DNA of 64,000 bases from Symbiodinium kawagutii. Its lineage: Eukaryota > Sar > Dinophyceae > Suessiales > Symbiodiniaceae. The notes under the pieces are model-generated. The model ran no database searches and was not told the DNA's origin. It saw only the letters and a program-made list of their open reading frames with translations. The stretch lies in assembly GCA_009767595.1 (NCBI GenBank), contig VSDK01022274.1, positions 1 to 64,000 on the forward strand, given 5' to 3'. Positions 54,440-64,000 of the stretch are shown here, piece after piece. Positions within the stretch are counted from its first letter, which is position 1. The number at the start of each line of letters is the position of its first letter. A program made the translations under genes and the position numbers.

Positions 54440-54590
54440 TGGTGGATTGTCAAGGTGGGATCAGACTGAGAACAGTCAAGGGTAGACTGGTTGAGGTGAT
54501 CGCCCTGGGTGGATTTTCACTTTCACCGGGATTTCATTGGTTATTTATTTATGCAACCCGACGGGCACCAGGGCTGATGAATTTAAGATA
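54440..54590 (+). CDS. Candidate exon
   Basis: Plus frame: GIRLRTVKGRLVEVIALGGF then LSPGFHWLFIYATRRAP. It follows a family A right-end fragment (54400-54438). Weak. Confidence 0.3.
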
Positions 54591-54649
54591 GCAGGTGCGT
54601 TCTGAAGAACTCTACCCATCATGCTAATGGGAAAAAAATATGGTTATAC

Positions 54650-54828
54650 CTTGAGGGTGTGTTGTCATCGTCAAATCTTTCCATTTGTCGTGTTGCCTTT
54701 GTTGCCGGTGGGAAACCCGGCAAGGTCGCATTCCCGTAGCCCATGGCCACACGATCCCCGTCGCATCGTGTAGTTTCACAAAGGTGCTGAGAATAGCTCC
54801 GTCCTGTGTGGTGTACATAGTGGAAACC
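54650..54828 (-). CDS. Minus-strand exon with clear splice sites
   Basis: Between the acceptor TTCAACTCAG|G and the donor CCTCAAG|GTATAA. One frame reads STMYTTQDGAILSTFVKLHD then ATGIVWPWATGM; another reads CDGDRVAMGYGNATLPGFPP then ATKATRQMERFDDDNTPS. Both are open across the exon, so strand and ends are better supported than the frame. Confidence 0.5.
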
Positions 54829-54989
54829 CTGAGTTGAACGTGGTGAAGATGGTCGGCAACAGTTTGGATATGGGTTATAACAAGCACAATAGTGGTTTGT
54901 GCCCAGTGGCAAATCCGCTGGTGCATGGTTGGGAACATTTGGTATAGAGAATTAACCAGCTGCTTCTAGCGGGAAATGATAGGTTAACC

Positions 54990-55460
54990 ATTAATGGTAT
55001 AGTCAATGATCTATCAGCTGATTGTAACCAACCATTTGGTCACTGGTGGATGATTGACAACAGGCTTTAATAATCAGCGCAAATAGGGGCGTGCCAATAA
55101 TGTGGCTAGGGGTTGGAACCAAGACAAACATCAATACAGTGATAACCAATAGTTAATGAGCTGGCTAATGGTTTATAATAGGGGACCAGAAGCAATCATA
55201 GGCGACGTACTGATACACCACCTGTATGGATTATACCAAACATTTTGTCACGTTGCTGGTTGATGATTGATAACAGGCGTCATAACCAACATAACCATCA
55301 GTACAGTGGTTGATAACCAATGGTTAATGAGCTGATTAATGGTTTATAAAAGGAAATCAGAAACAATAGTACGGAATATACTGATATACCAGCTGTATGG
55401 ATGATAACCATCTGGTCACTTAGGTGGTTGATGATGGATAACAGGGGATTCAACAAGAAA
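54990..55460. repeat. Degenerate tandem repeat, unit about 200-240 bp
   Basis: AACCAATRGTTAATGAGCTG, ATGGTTTATAA and ACTGATAYACCASCTGTATG recur in the same order at about 55145 and 55315, with a partial third unit before them. Confidence 0.6.
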
Positions 55461-55884
55461 AAAAATGCATACCAATCATTTATCACGCTGCGTCACAACC
55501 AAACATCGAAAAGATGGAATCTGTGTCAGATTCCAACGACGTGGGACGAGCAGTTCGGCTATGGGATGTGAACAGCCAGGGGTACAGTGGTCCTTGCACC
55601 GCCATAAGATGATTCTGAAATAGTGGCTTAGTAGTAGTTAGTACCAAGCAATAAACTCGCCACCAGCTACCAACTAGCTGAATTGCTTGGTTGCTTAGCA
55701 CCAAATCCTGCAACTGTAATTAAAGATATCCACCATTCGCCAGTGACACGTCAGCCGTTTACTACTATTTTGCCCATATTAGATGGCCATGTGCGAAAAT
55801 GCCCGTTGCGATCGAATCCGTAATCATATAGGTGTTGTTTGAATATGTTGCTTGTATATAGAACTTTTTTATACATGTATATTA

Positions 55885-55965
55885 ATGCATATCCATCTAT
55901 CTATCCATCCATTTGTCCATCTATCTATCCATCCATTTGTCCATCTATCTATCCATCTATCCACC
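55885..55965. repeat. (ATCT/ATCC)n microsatellite
   Basis: CCATCTATCTATCCATCCAT with a repeated CCATTTGTCC insert. Confidence 0.9.
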
Positions 55966-56039
55966 TACCGGCACGCATAGTGAAGGTCAAGATACCTGCC
56001 TGGCGTACAGATGTAGATTTCTATGCGTGCATTTCTATC

Positions 56040-56175
56040 TAATGTTAACCCAGGATTAATAAACCCCTCTTTGGTTAATAGGGGGTATCTCCCAAAGGCC
56101 TTGGTTTCCCATTAATTACAATGGTAACCCCCCCAATTAATCAACCAGGGTTTTATCAATCCTGGGTAGACACTA
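56040..56175 (+). mobile_element. Family F repeat, long form
   Basis: TAATGTTAACCCAGGATTAA at the left, GGGGGTATCTCCC inside, AATTAATCAACCAGGGTTTT and TCCTGGGTAGACACTA at the right. Confidence 0.8.
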
Positions 56176-56421
56176 CATGTTTGGGCTCATTTGGAAGTGA
56201 GAACCCAGGAGCCTTGGGCACATATTACCATGAAGGATCTGGGATTGTGGATTTGAGGGTTTGAAGATTTCGGATTTTTTTCGGGTTATAGGCATGGTTG
56301 AACCAGGAAATTTTCGGCTTAGCCATAGTGTCAGGCTTTAGAGTGTATAGATTTTGTTGCTTTGCAATGCTCAAGAGAAACTGGTCAGCGAATGAATTGA
56401 TGCATTTGAAAGGATTCATTT

Positions 56422-56512
56422 GGGTGTTTCTCAAAATAGGGGTCCCCTAAATTATCCAACATTAGTCATTTGTAGCAATCAACCAACCATTTTGGGGGTC
56501 CCCACTTCCGCG
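56422..56512 (+). mobile_element. Family A repeat, right arm lost
   Basis: GGGTGTTTCTCAAAATAGGG and CAACCAACCATTTTGGGGGT are present; the expected TATTTTGAGAAACC is replaced by ACTTCCGCGGAAC. Confidence 0.75.
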
Positions 56513-56585
56513 GAACGCGTTGTGTGACGACTCGGTGCAACCAAAAGCGGTGACGTCCAGGGCGATGATGGGCACTGGGAATGTC
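56513..56585 (+). CDS. Candidate exon after a family A repeat
   Basis: The frame reads NALCDDSVQPKAVTSRAMMG then TGN. A GC-rich island directly after the repeat. Confidence 0.35.
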
Positions 56586-57636
56586 AATTTTGGCTTAGCT
56601 CACTATCCAAGAGCTGGGAATGTCTAAGGAATGGCAAGGGTCTGTGAAAGTCTTTGCTCCCGAATCAAACTATACCGGATTATAATTTTCAATCTTAGCA
56701 GATGGTTTAGTAATAGGAAGTGGAATTATCCAAGAGCTGGGAATGTTTAAGGGATGGAAGCGCCCTATGAAAACACACTGGATGGCTGTTGAAACACTAG
56801 TAAGAGGCCGAAAGATGGTATTGTCAACGGTGCAGCACCATTGCTGGTTGGTTTCCCTATGGCTATCAACTTGGATCATTAGTTGATACAGCATTTAACA
56901 AGCTAATTATATGGGTTTCTTAAAATAGGTGTACCCCCCCAAAATGGTTGGTTTATTGCTATACATGGTTCACAAAGGATGTTTTGAGGACCCTATGACT
57001 TGGCCCCATATCGACAACTGGTAGTTCTACACCACCTTCGCTGGGCTGCCCAAAGACCAAGAATCATGGTTGGAGCATCAAGGTTCACAATGGTTCATGC
57101 AAGAAACAACATGTAGTTGGAGTTATATCTACCAAGCAACTAATATAATCACTTCAGTAATTGGAGTTATATCTACTCTACTTACGATTGATGTAATTCC
57201 ATATCGCAACTGGAGTTACATCAATCAAGCAGTTCCTATGTCAGTTGTCACTTCACTTGTGGCCGGCTAACCCCAGGCTCTACTTCTCTATTTTTAACTT
57301 GGCGTACAAGGCATTTATTGTGTACCACAAGTGGTAGTTGCCCTACTAAGTCAACTTAGCCGACAAGTTGATGGTGTTAAACACTTTTGCCAGTAAATAG
57401 CATGCTGAGTTGACTAGTGGTTGAAGCAAAAGACACCCTCCCACTCTATGATTACCCTACTTTGATTTTGTCATAGGGTTACATTCCTTGGCACTATGAT
57501 CATTTCCCTATATCCGTCTGGGTGATAATAGCTACTACCCTAGCTTTTTAGGCTTTTTGGGGCATGATTGATGCTTTTTAGAAAGGGATCTGAAGGCCAC
57601 CAAGCCGTAGGAAATATTTTTTCATAGGGGTTGAAG

Positions 57637-57775
57637 CCACCAGAGAACGAGGGGGCACCCCTTGGAAGGAACTGAGCCCTGCAGTCGCGGCTTGAGAGCG
57701 TCCGAAACGCTCAGCCCGCGGCCCGGCAAACGACCCGCCAACCGAACCCTTCCGGGACTGGCGTCCTACATGTTT
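57637..57775. CDS. Candidate exon, strand undecided
   Basis: A GC-rich island next to a family C right-end remnant (TTTTTTCATAGGGGTTGAAG). The plus frame reads RGLRASETLSPRPGKRPANR; the minus frame reads GSVGGSFAGPRAERFGRSQA. Either could be right. Confidence 0.35.
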
Positions 57776-58429
57776 AATCAAACATAGCCATATGAACCGA
57801 TCGCAACTAGCCATCCTGAATCGTCAGTCACCATCATTTCAAATTGATTATCCTTCAGCATCGTTGCCAATCATTGCTAACCATGATTCTAAGAATCATT
57901 CAAACGTCATGAAGCATATAATTCAACATGATCAATCATCACTATTTTGTTTCATGCACTACCGTTGCCAATAGCTAACGCCATGTATCCATCAGAAAGT
58001 TCCATCAACTCACCCCTCCGCTATGTGGCGCGGCCTGAGTAGCCTTGCCCTACAGGTGCGGGAGGATGGGGTAATGATTGAACCACTATGAAAGGTTCAT
58101 GGTTATGATGGCTGCAAGGTAGGGCCTGCTGGTTAGCTAATTTGGGATATAAATGGTGTAATTGCCAGTTAGGGAAGATATAACTGTAGTCATGATGGTT
58201 ATGGCTAGTGGTTCATGAATGGCCAGGGATGATTAATGATGGTTGATGATTGATGAGTCGCCATGGTTCATATTGGTTTGATGGTTATCAGTGTTTTTGC
58301 GCAGTTCAGGTTGTAACTTCGATGTACCCATAGGTTTCGCAAGACTGGAAGGTGGGTTATATCCTCTGTAATGGTGGTTAGTATTCAGTTACAAAGGGCG
58401 AAACCACATCCAAGTACCGACCTTTTCAG

Positions 58430-58563
58430 CCACGCACCCTCAATGGTTTCCGTTGGTCCAATCTGTGCGGTCCTATCTGCAGGCAGCCGCGGTCGCGAGC
58501 GCATCTGAGTGCGAGAGCGTATGGATGCTGTCCCTCGGTTCATTGGCAGTTTTTGATAGTTAG
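58430..58563 (+). CDS. C-terminal exon
   Basis: After GACCTTTTCAG|C the frame reads THPQWFPLVQSVRSYLQAAA, then VASASECESVWMLSLGSLAV and ends at TAG. A CCACATCCAAGTAC remnant of family G lies just before the acceptor. GC-rich third positions. Confidence 0.5.
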
Positions 58564-58687
58564 TTAACAGTTTAATCGTTTTTAGAATTAAAACGTTCTA
58601 GTTTTATATGTTTGACCTCTATTGTTTAAACCTAATTTGTCAGTGCTTTTGGACCTAAAGGTATTTGCAAATTAGCTAATACATGAG

Positions 58688-58787
58688 GGGTTCTTGAAAT
58701 AGGGGACCCCCAAGAAGAATGGTTTATTACTAGATATTGATTACTGTTGGATCATTTGTGCTTACCCTTGTTCTGAGAAACCACCAA
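58688..58787 (-). mobile_element. Family A repeat (reverse)
   Basis: GGGGTTCTTGAAATAGGGGA at the left, GAATGGTTTATTACTAGATA in the core, TTCTGAGAAACCACCA at the right. Confidence 0.75.
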
Positions 58788-59716
58788 ATCTTCATTGTTT
58801 CATTTTTAGGCTTTTGGGATTTACCGTAATATATTCACTGGACAATGAAAAATGCAGGCTATCTAAAGGCCTCCACGGGTTTTATCGGTAACATGAAGTT
58901 GTCATTGAGAGTGATAGAGTTTGCAGCATTTTTCTGGTTGCGAACTATGCTGTGTTCTATCCCTACCCTTCCAGTTACCTTTGCCATAGGTAAACAACCC
59001 CAACCACCATGTGTATTTGTAGTAAACAGCTGCTTACTTACTACGATGGTACCTGGAAGCATAGTGATCAATTGTCAATGATGTTTTGTAGATGGTGAAT
59101 TAAACGTTGAGCATTGGTTTGGTGATTGGAAATGTGGCGTTGTAATGGCTTGACACCATGTGTTTTCATAGCTATAATCCGTCCACATGGGTGACTCATG
59201 TTGGTTAACGACCGGGACGGTGTCAATCCTGTATCCAACTATGTTTCGAATACATATAAAAATTAGTGCTGTTGAATCTCCATGGGTGGCAGCTTCTAGT
59301 GGCCAACCTAGCCAATTTGCCTCTGGTGCATTTCTTGAGAATAACCCCAGGTACCAATCCCATTATTGGTTTGATTGCATTCTATTCATATATTTGTGCA
59401 GATGTCATGAGTCATTATCGGTCACGATCATCGGCAGTTGTGTGTGTGTGATTGTATCAGTGACGCTGAATACTCTGGTGAGTTGTGGTGAAAAAGTATC
59501 AATATCTAATTCATCATTCATGAATAATTGAATACTATGATCAATGAAGCAGATTTCATATGTTCAATCCTGAATGCTATGATGAAAAATCATGATGAAT
59601 GTGAAATCTAGTTGGCCAATCCTCATTCACCATGGTCGACATGGTAGGGAAGGCTTCATGATTATTCATTGTTGCAGGTTCAGAACCAGCTGATTCTCTT
59701 GTTTACAATCATGAAA

Positions 59717-59940
59717 TCATGCAATACTTGAAAGACATTGTCTGGTGATCATCAGATTTGTACCAATCACTGAAGAATCATCGGTGATGTTGTTGAGTAG
59801 GAATTCTTTGTGGTTCATCATGGCTACTGAAAACACTTGCGGTTCACTCTCGGCGTAGCTGGTGCGAACCTGAGGCAAACTGGCTTCGAGGCAATGATGG
59901 CAGTGCAGGGGTAAGTTGATGGATACCCGCTGGGAACGAA
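59717..59940 (-). CDS. Minus-strand C-terminal exon
   Basis: The reverse frame reads RSQRVSINLPLHCHHCLEAS, then AESEPQVFSVAMMNHKEFLL and NNITDDSSVIGTNLMITRQC, ending at TGA 59719-59717. Joined in frame to the exon at 60051 across a family A intron. Function unknown; composition is that of an ordinary soluble protein. Confidence 0.65.
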
Positions 59941-59950
59941 CTCGTTGCGT

Positions 59951-60053
59951 AATTGGTGGTTTCTCAGAATAAGGGTACCCCAAAACCATTCAGTTTATTG
60001 ATATCAACCAAAATCAGCCAACATATTTGTGGTCCCCAAGTTTGAGAAACCTT
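59951..60053 (-). mobile_element. Family A repeat as a minus-strand GT-AG intron (59941-60050)
   Basis: On the minus strand the exon ends CCTGAAG and the intron starts GTTTCTCAAACTTGGGG; it ends GAGAAACCACC plus 14 bases (AATTACGCAACGAG). Of 110 intron bases about 96 belong to the repeat. The acceptor AG comes from the flank, not from the element. Confidence 0.85.
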
Positions 60054-60197
60054 CAGGAAGGTTCTGCGATCTCAGATTGCTCAATGGCACCACTTTCCCC
60101 GTACTACTCCTGGCGTTGCGCTGATCTATCGACATTTGTTCAGTGGAATATTGGAGCAAGAGCAACAAGTCTTTGCCCACATCTTGGCAGCCTACAG
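60051..60197 (-). CDS. Minus-strand exon before the family A intron
   Basis: The reverse frame reads CQDVGKDLLLLLQYSTEQMS, then RNARSSTGKVVPLSNLRSQN and ends LPE plus one base. That base completes a Val codon with the first bases of the next exon. Upstream it runs into four copies of a 9-base repeat (CCTACAGCC, 60180-60216). Confidence 0.6.
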
Positions 60198-60321
60198 CCT
60201 ACAGCCTACAGCCTACATCCTGTTGAGAGTGTCATTTGACAACCCGACGTCTTCCAAAAGGCCTCTGATCACTGGGTTGATTCACAATTGATTTTGCCCA
60301 TATCAACCACCATCAACAGTT

Positions 60322-60418
60322 ATTTGGTTGTTGGTTTTAGGCATGTGTTAATATTCCTAGTCATCATTAACACAATTCCCTGCTAATGTGTTTCATAAGG
60401 GTTGAAACCACCAACCAG
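60322..60418 (+). mobile_element. Family C repeat
   Basis: ATTTGGTTGTTGGTTTTAGG at the left, ATTCCTAGTCATCATTAACA in the middle, GGGTTGAAACCACCAACCAG at the right. Confidence 0.8.
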
Positions 60419-60429
60419 TCAACCACTTG

Positions 60430-61270
60430 ACCATTTGTTGGAGGTTATGATCCCTAATGATCTATGATCCCTGCATGATCCTTATTACCAACCATTGATT
60501 AACCACTCCTAAGCACCGTTGTTGGCTATTGACATTTTTCATTGTTATTTTGTGAGCCATGATCCTCATCAATCGTTAACCATCAATTAACCATTGATCA
60601 TCTTTCAATGAACCATTAATCAACCATGAATTAAGCATAAATCAGCCATTAATTATATAACCATGAATTAATCATTAATCAACCATTAACCAACCGTCAA
60701 TCAACCATGAAATGAGCATTAATTAGGCATTGTTCAGCTGTTCATTCACCATTAAGCAACCAAAAACGATTAATGAACCATGAATCAACCGTTGATCAAC
60801 CATTAATCAATCGTCAATGAACCATTCATTAAATTAACCATTAATGAACCATCAATCAACCATTAATCAACATTGAATTAACCATGTATCAACTGTAAAA
60901 AAAAATGATCAATGATGAATCAACGATTAATCAACCATTGATCAACCATTAATCAACCATGAATTAACTATTAATAAACCATTAATCAGCTAGGCATTCA
61001 CCATCAATCAACCAAAAACGATTAATCAACCATTAATCAGCCATTAATTAACCATTAATCAATCGTTAATTGACCATTCATTAACCATCAAGCAACCATT
61101 CATGAACAAGTAATCAACCATTCATCAACCATGAATTAACCATTAATCAGCCATCAATTAACCCTTATCTAATAGCTAACCATGAAACAGTGTATTAATC
61201 AACCCCGAGTTATTAATCAGCTATTAATCAGCTATTAATCAACCATGAGTTAACCATTATCAGTTAATTA
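60430..61270. repeat. 840-bp AACCATTAATCA low-complexity array
   Basis: Irregular tandem of 10-14-base words: AACCATTAATCA, AACCATGAATTA, AACCGTCAATCA. The plus strand has almost no G. No regular higher-order unit was seen and no gene. Confidence 0.85.
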
Positions 61271-61398
61271 ACCACCCGTCGAATCCACCATGAAACCAAC
61301 CAGTCCTAGCTTCACCACGGCGCCCCCCCAGCTGGAGAAAAAACACACACCGCAGGTGGAAAACTCGCCCCAGAGAAGAGGCCTGGCGAGAGCGGACC

Positions 61399-62060
61399 AG
61401 CCATGTGGCGAAGTGGGTCAAGCAGTTAACCAACCAATGATGGGGGATAACTTCACCAACAATAGTAGGGTAAACAATGGTTAATGATAGGGGAACCAGG
61501 TCTAATGATAGGGGATAACCTGCAATGCCAACCCATGGTTTAACTAACTGGTTAATGGTTACCATGGGCCCCCAAAACCCTAACAAAGGTAGGATTTAGC
61601 CTCTAAAATATGGGTTATAACCTATAGAAATGATGGTTTTGGGGGCTAATGGTTAATGAAAGGGGATAGCAACTAGCAACTATAGGGAATACACCAGCTA
61701 TATATAAATATATATATATATATGGCGAACTGGGTCAAGCAGTTAACCAACCAATAATGGTGGTCAATAGCCAACATAACTATGGTCAATATTAACCAAC
61801 CAATAATGGTGGTTAATAGCCAACAAAACTATGGTTGATAGAGGAAAATCATTTGGTGGTTAATAGCCAACCGATAATGATGGACAACAATGGTTAATAG
61901 TGGGGGAACCAGGGGTACAGTGTTTTGACCCATAGCCATATGGCGAACTGGGTCAAGCAGTTAACTAACCAACAACTAATGGGGGATAAGTTCACCAACA
62001 GCTTTATAGGCCGAACTAGCTGGTGAATGATGGGGGAACCAGGGGAACTAAGGGTGAACT
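61399..62060 (+). mobile_element. Cluster of family E repeats
   Basis: Left ends TGTGGCGAAGTGGGTCAAGC (61403), TATGGCGAACTGGGTCAAGC (61720) and again at 61948. Several internal GGTTAATAGCCAACAAAAC copies, and one full right end GTACAGTGTTTTGACCCATA at 61915. Serial insertion or tandem duplication. Confidence 0.75.
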
Positions 62061-62155
62061 GACCCTTGATATGGTGGTTTCATCTGATTTAGAATGGGAC
62101 CTTGATGATTTTGACACGGGATCAGTTCACCAACAATTCTGTCGGATATACCAAT

Positions 62156-62278
62156 CATATGGCTGTGGGTCAAAACCCTGTACCCCTGGTTCCCCATCAC
62201 TAACCATTGTTTTCCCTATAGTTTGTTGGTTATTATTCACCATTATTGGTTGGTTAATATTGCCCCCCAGCCATATGG
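62156..62278 (-). mobile_element. Family E repeat (reverse)
   Basis: CATATGGCTGTGGGTCAAAA at the left, CCATTGTTTTCCCTATAGTT in the middle, CCCCCCAGCCATATGG at the right. Confidence 0.8.
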
Positions 62279-62439
62279 TGATTTCTCGAGTCATAGGGGT
62301 CAACGGCCCGCGGACTCCACTTACGTTGTAAGTTGGTTGAGATGCGCCATTTAACAAGCTGGATATATCTACTGATTGTCTAGTAGTTAGCCTAGTCATG
62401 TTCACCAACTTGGCAAAGGGGCCCCCACTTGGGCCCCAC

Positions 62440-62576
62440 CTTGGCATCCGACTGGAAACTACAGCTTAGACCTGGTACCAAAAGAGTTTCTGTCGCAGGA
62501 GTGTAGTTCTTGTCGCAGTCATAGTCATGTCCACAAGGACTCAAATAGTTTACCGCGGTACCAGTGGCGCTATGAA
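62440..62576 (-). CDS. Minus-strand exon ending at a family D repeat
   Basis: The reverse frame reads ATGTAVNYLSPCGHDYDCDK, then NYTPATETLLVPGLSCSFQS and DAK, ending at GCCAAG|GTGGGGCCC, the family D end used as donor. It may start further upstream (to about 62650). Three Cys and an Asp-rich CGHDYDCDK stretch. Confidence 0.55.
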
Positions 62577-62929
62577 CTTGGATGAATGGCCACCAGTCGT
62601 TCGTGGGTAGTGAATGATGGGGATTCAATCCCAAGTGGGAGATATTTGACATGCGGGGATGGGTCCATCCCAGCCATCAACCTTCCAACAAAGGGGTGGG
62701 TGAACAGTCATGAACATCCCAACGCCACGGGTGCACAGTATTGACATGTTAATCCATACCCACACACATTGAATGCCATCTGCTACTTGCAAAGAGGGCC
62801 CCCCCCAGATATATCTAAGTTATGAAACTTGAAGTTTAGCAGGCTTAGTATGAACTCAACACAAGTCCACATAGGTCAGTTACAAACCAAGCGCCAGCGA
62901 CACACCTGCACTGCCACAAGGCTTGACAT

Positions 62930-63068
62930 GAGGAGCTATCGGTCGTCATGCGAACAATGTCGGGCCAGTACGATGGTGTGCAACAGAGGCGCTTCACACC
63001 CAAGTCCCACGGTTTGGGCGTTGCGCTAGAAGGAGAGGGCATGCCCCTGAGCTGCAGCCAGTTGTCGA
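62930..63068 (+). CDS. Exon of unknown gene
   Basis: One frame reads EELSVVMRTMSGQYDGVQQR, then RFTPKSHGLGVALEGEGMPL, stopping at 63073-63075. It overlaps the start of the next open frame, so a small intron or frame change lies near 63050. Confidence 0.5.
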
Positions 63069-63264
63069 GGAAGTGATTTTGGAACTTCGCCTGATCATCG
63101 GTGCCCCTGCAAAATGCGGGAGCGTCGGATCCACATGGGATCGGGTTCGTGGACTGGCAGCTAGTGATCTACAGCAGCTTGGAAGCTGCATTGGCCTTCA
63201 TCCATTTCACGTCCGAAGAAAATGGTGTGTGCCACTGTCCTACGACCCCCCCGAGGCAGACTGA
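63020..63264 (+). CDS. Exon of unknown gene, ending at TGA
   Basis: The frame reads PELQPVVEEVILELRLIIGA, then CGSVGSTWDRVRGLAASDLQ and PFHVRRKWCVPLSYDPPEAD. Another frame (63101-63457, VIYSSLEAALAFIHFTSEEN) is open and plausible as well. Confidence 0.45.
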
Positions 63265-63591
63265 CGTGGGCAGATCTGGCCGGCGCGCCGGGGCAGTGCG
63301 CGCAAGAAAGCACACAGCTTTGCCATGCCTTCGCACTTCTGTGTTCCCTTATGCTTGCTATGTTTTCGTTGCTGGCCATGGTTTGTCAGGAACTCACCAA
63401 CTTCGAACGAACCATCCAGAATCGTCAGCTGTCATGAGCCAAAATAATGGTCGATAACAAACATGAGTACACTTATCAAGGTTGTTTCCGATCATATATT
63501 TGCTACAGCAAACAATCAGTTGAGCATCATGAACCAGGCTTGGCAGCCCATCCAGGTTGCACACGATTCTAAAAACCTGGTTGCATGCCGT

Positions 63592-63710
63592 TGCGAGGTT
63601 CCCACAACGAATTGCCGGAATATTTGCTGACCCTCCATGAGAAGTACTGTTTGCAGATGCTGGTTGGAACCATGTTGAAGCAAGTGCTAGAGAGCATGGG
63701 CCATGGATGA
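63592..63710 (+). CDS. Short C-terminal exon
   Basis: After GTTGCGAG|G the frame reads SHNELPEYLLTLHEKYCLQM, then LVGTMLKQVLESMGHG and TGA. A clear amphipathic helix; too short for an ORF finder. Confidence 0.5.
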
Positions 63711-63799
63711 ATCAGGAGTTGCTACCAACTAACCATCAACCGTCAAACGTGTAGTTTTCAATTCGCCGCTTTAGGATAAATGCCACTAACTTTTATCAT

Positions 63800-63998
63800 T
63801 TGGTTGGATGTTGCATGTCGAGCATTTTTATATTTTCCCTAGTGCAGTAATTCTTGACAAATTTGATGCTTGGGGCACAATTTCGGCCATTTGCATCCCC
63901 AAGTCTCACTTGGAGCCAGCTCAAAAGTCAAAAATAATTGCTAACAAATAGTTGGTTGACTACTAATATTTTCAATAGGGGTTGAAACCACCAACCAG
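63800..63998 (+). mobile_element. Family C repeat, long form
   Basis: TTGGTTGGATGTTGCATGTC and TTTTCCCTAGTGCAGTAATT at the left, TTTTCAATAGGGGTTGAAAC then CACCAACCAG at the right, with about 100 extra bases inside. Confidence 0.75.
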
Positions 63999-64000
63999 TC

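Overview
The window looks like nuclear DNA of a dinoflagellate (Symbiodiniaceae/Suessiales-like). Coding sequence comes as short exons, mostly 45 to 400 bp with one of about 1.45 kb. Exon ends fit GT-AG, and in places GC-AG, junctions, and many acceptors are AG followed by G. Several exons have the style of uncharacterised dinoflagellate families, such as KKPAAA-type proteins and an RNase-H-like block with a GHTH motif. No bacterial operons, tRNA, rRNA or CRISPR were seen. Between exons lie long AT-rich, low-complexity tracts and a dense set of short repeats with inverted ends.

Layout. 1-5.4 kb: one plus-strand multi-exon gene with at least ten exons and a Lys/Glu-rich 3' exon. 5.4-10.6 kb: nearly gene-free, with minisatellites, AT tracts and repeats. 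10.6-15.1 kb: a second plus-strand gene or genes ending in a clear 170-residue exon (12.08-12.59 kb). 15.1-17.2 kb: gene-free. 17.2-17.5 kb: a probable Ty1/copia relic. 19-21.5 kb: a minus exon and a plus gene cut by a family C repeat. 22.2-25 kb: gene-poor, with a (GAT)n tract. 25.2-36.6 kb: scattered plus exons, several ending exactly at repeats. 37.9-38.6 kb: a broken GHTH-type gene. 41.2-45.2 kb: a minus-strand cluster, facing away from a plus exon at 45.35 kb. 48-52 kb: plus exons bounded by repeats of families B and E. 54.6 kb, 59.7-60.2 kb and 62.4-62.6 kb: minus exons. 62.9-63.7 kb: plus exons. 60.4-61.3 kb: an 840-bp AACC/ATTA low-complexity tract.

Main observation. At least seven families (A to G below) of roughly 95-200 bp repeats with inverted ends occur many times, and members of A to E and G begin exactly where exons end, carrying a GT or GC donor just inside their termini. 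In the best case (family A, 59941-60050, minus strand) removing one 110-bp GT-AG intron made almost entirely of the repeat joins two exons in frame. In another (family C, 21339-21446) the acceptor AG lies in a near-duplicate of the sequence to the left of the element. The repeats therefore look like introner-like elements, MITE-sized elements that make introns when they insert. Introners are known from dinoflagellates; the families and their arrangement here are read from the sequence and have not been compared with a database.

Limits: exon ends are inferred by eye from reading frame, codon style and splice motifs. Many short exons are open in more than one frame, and gene-level joins are hypotheses.
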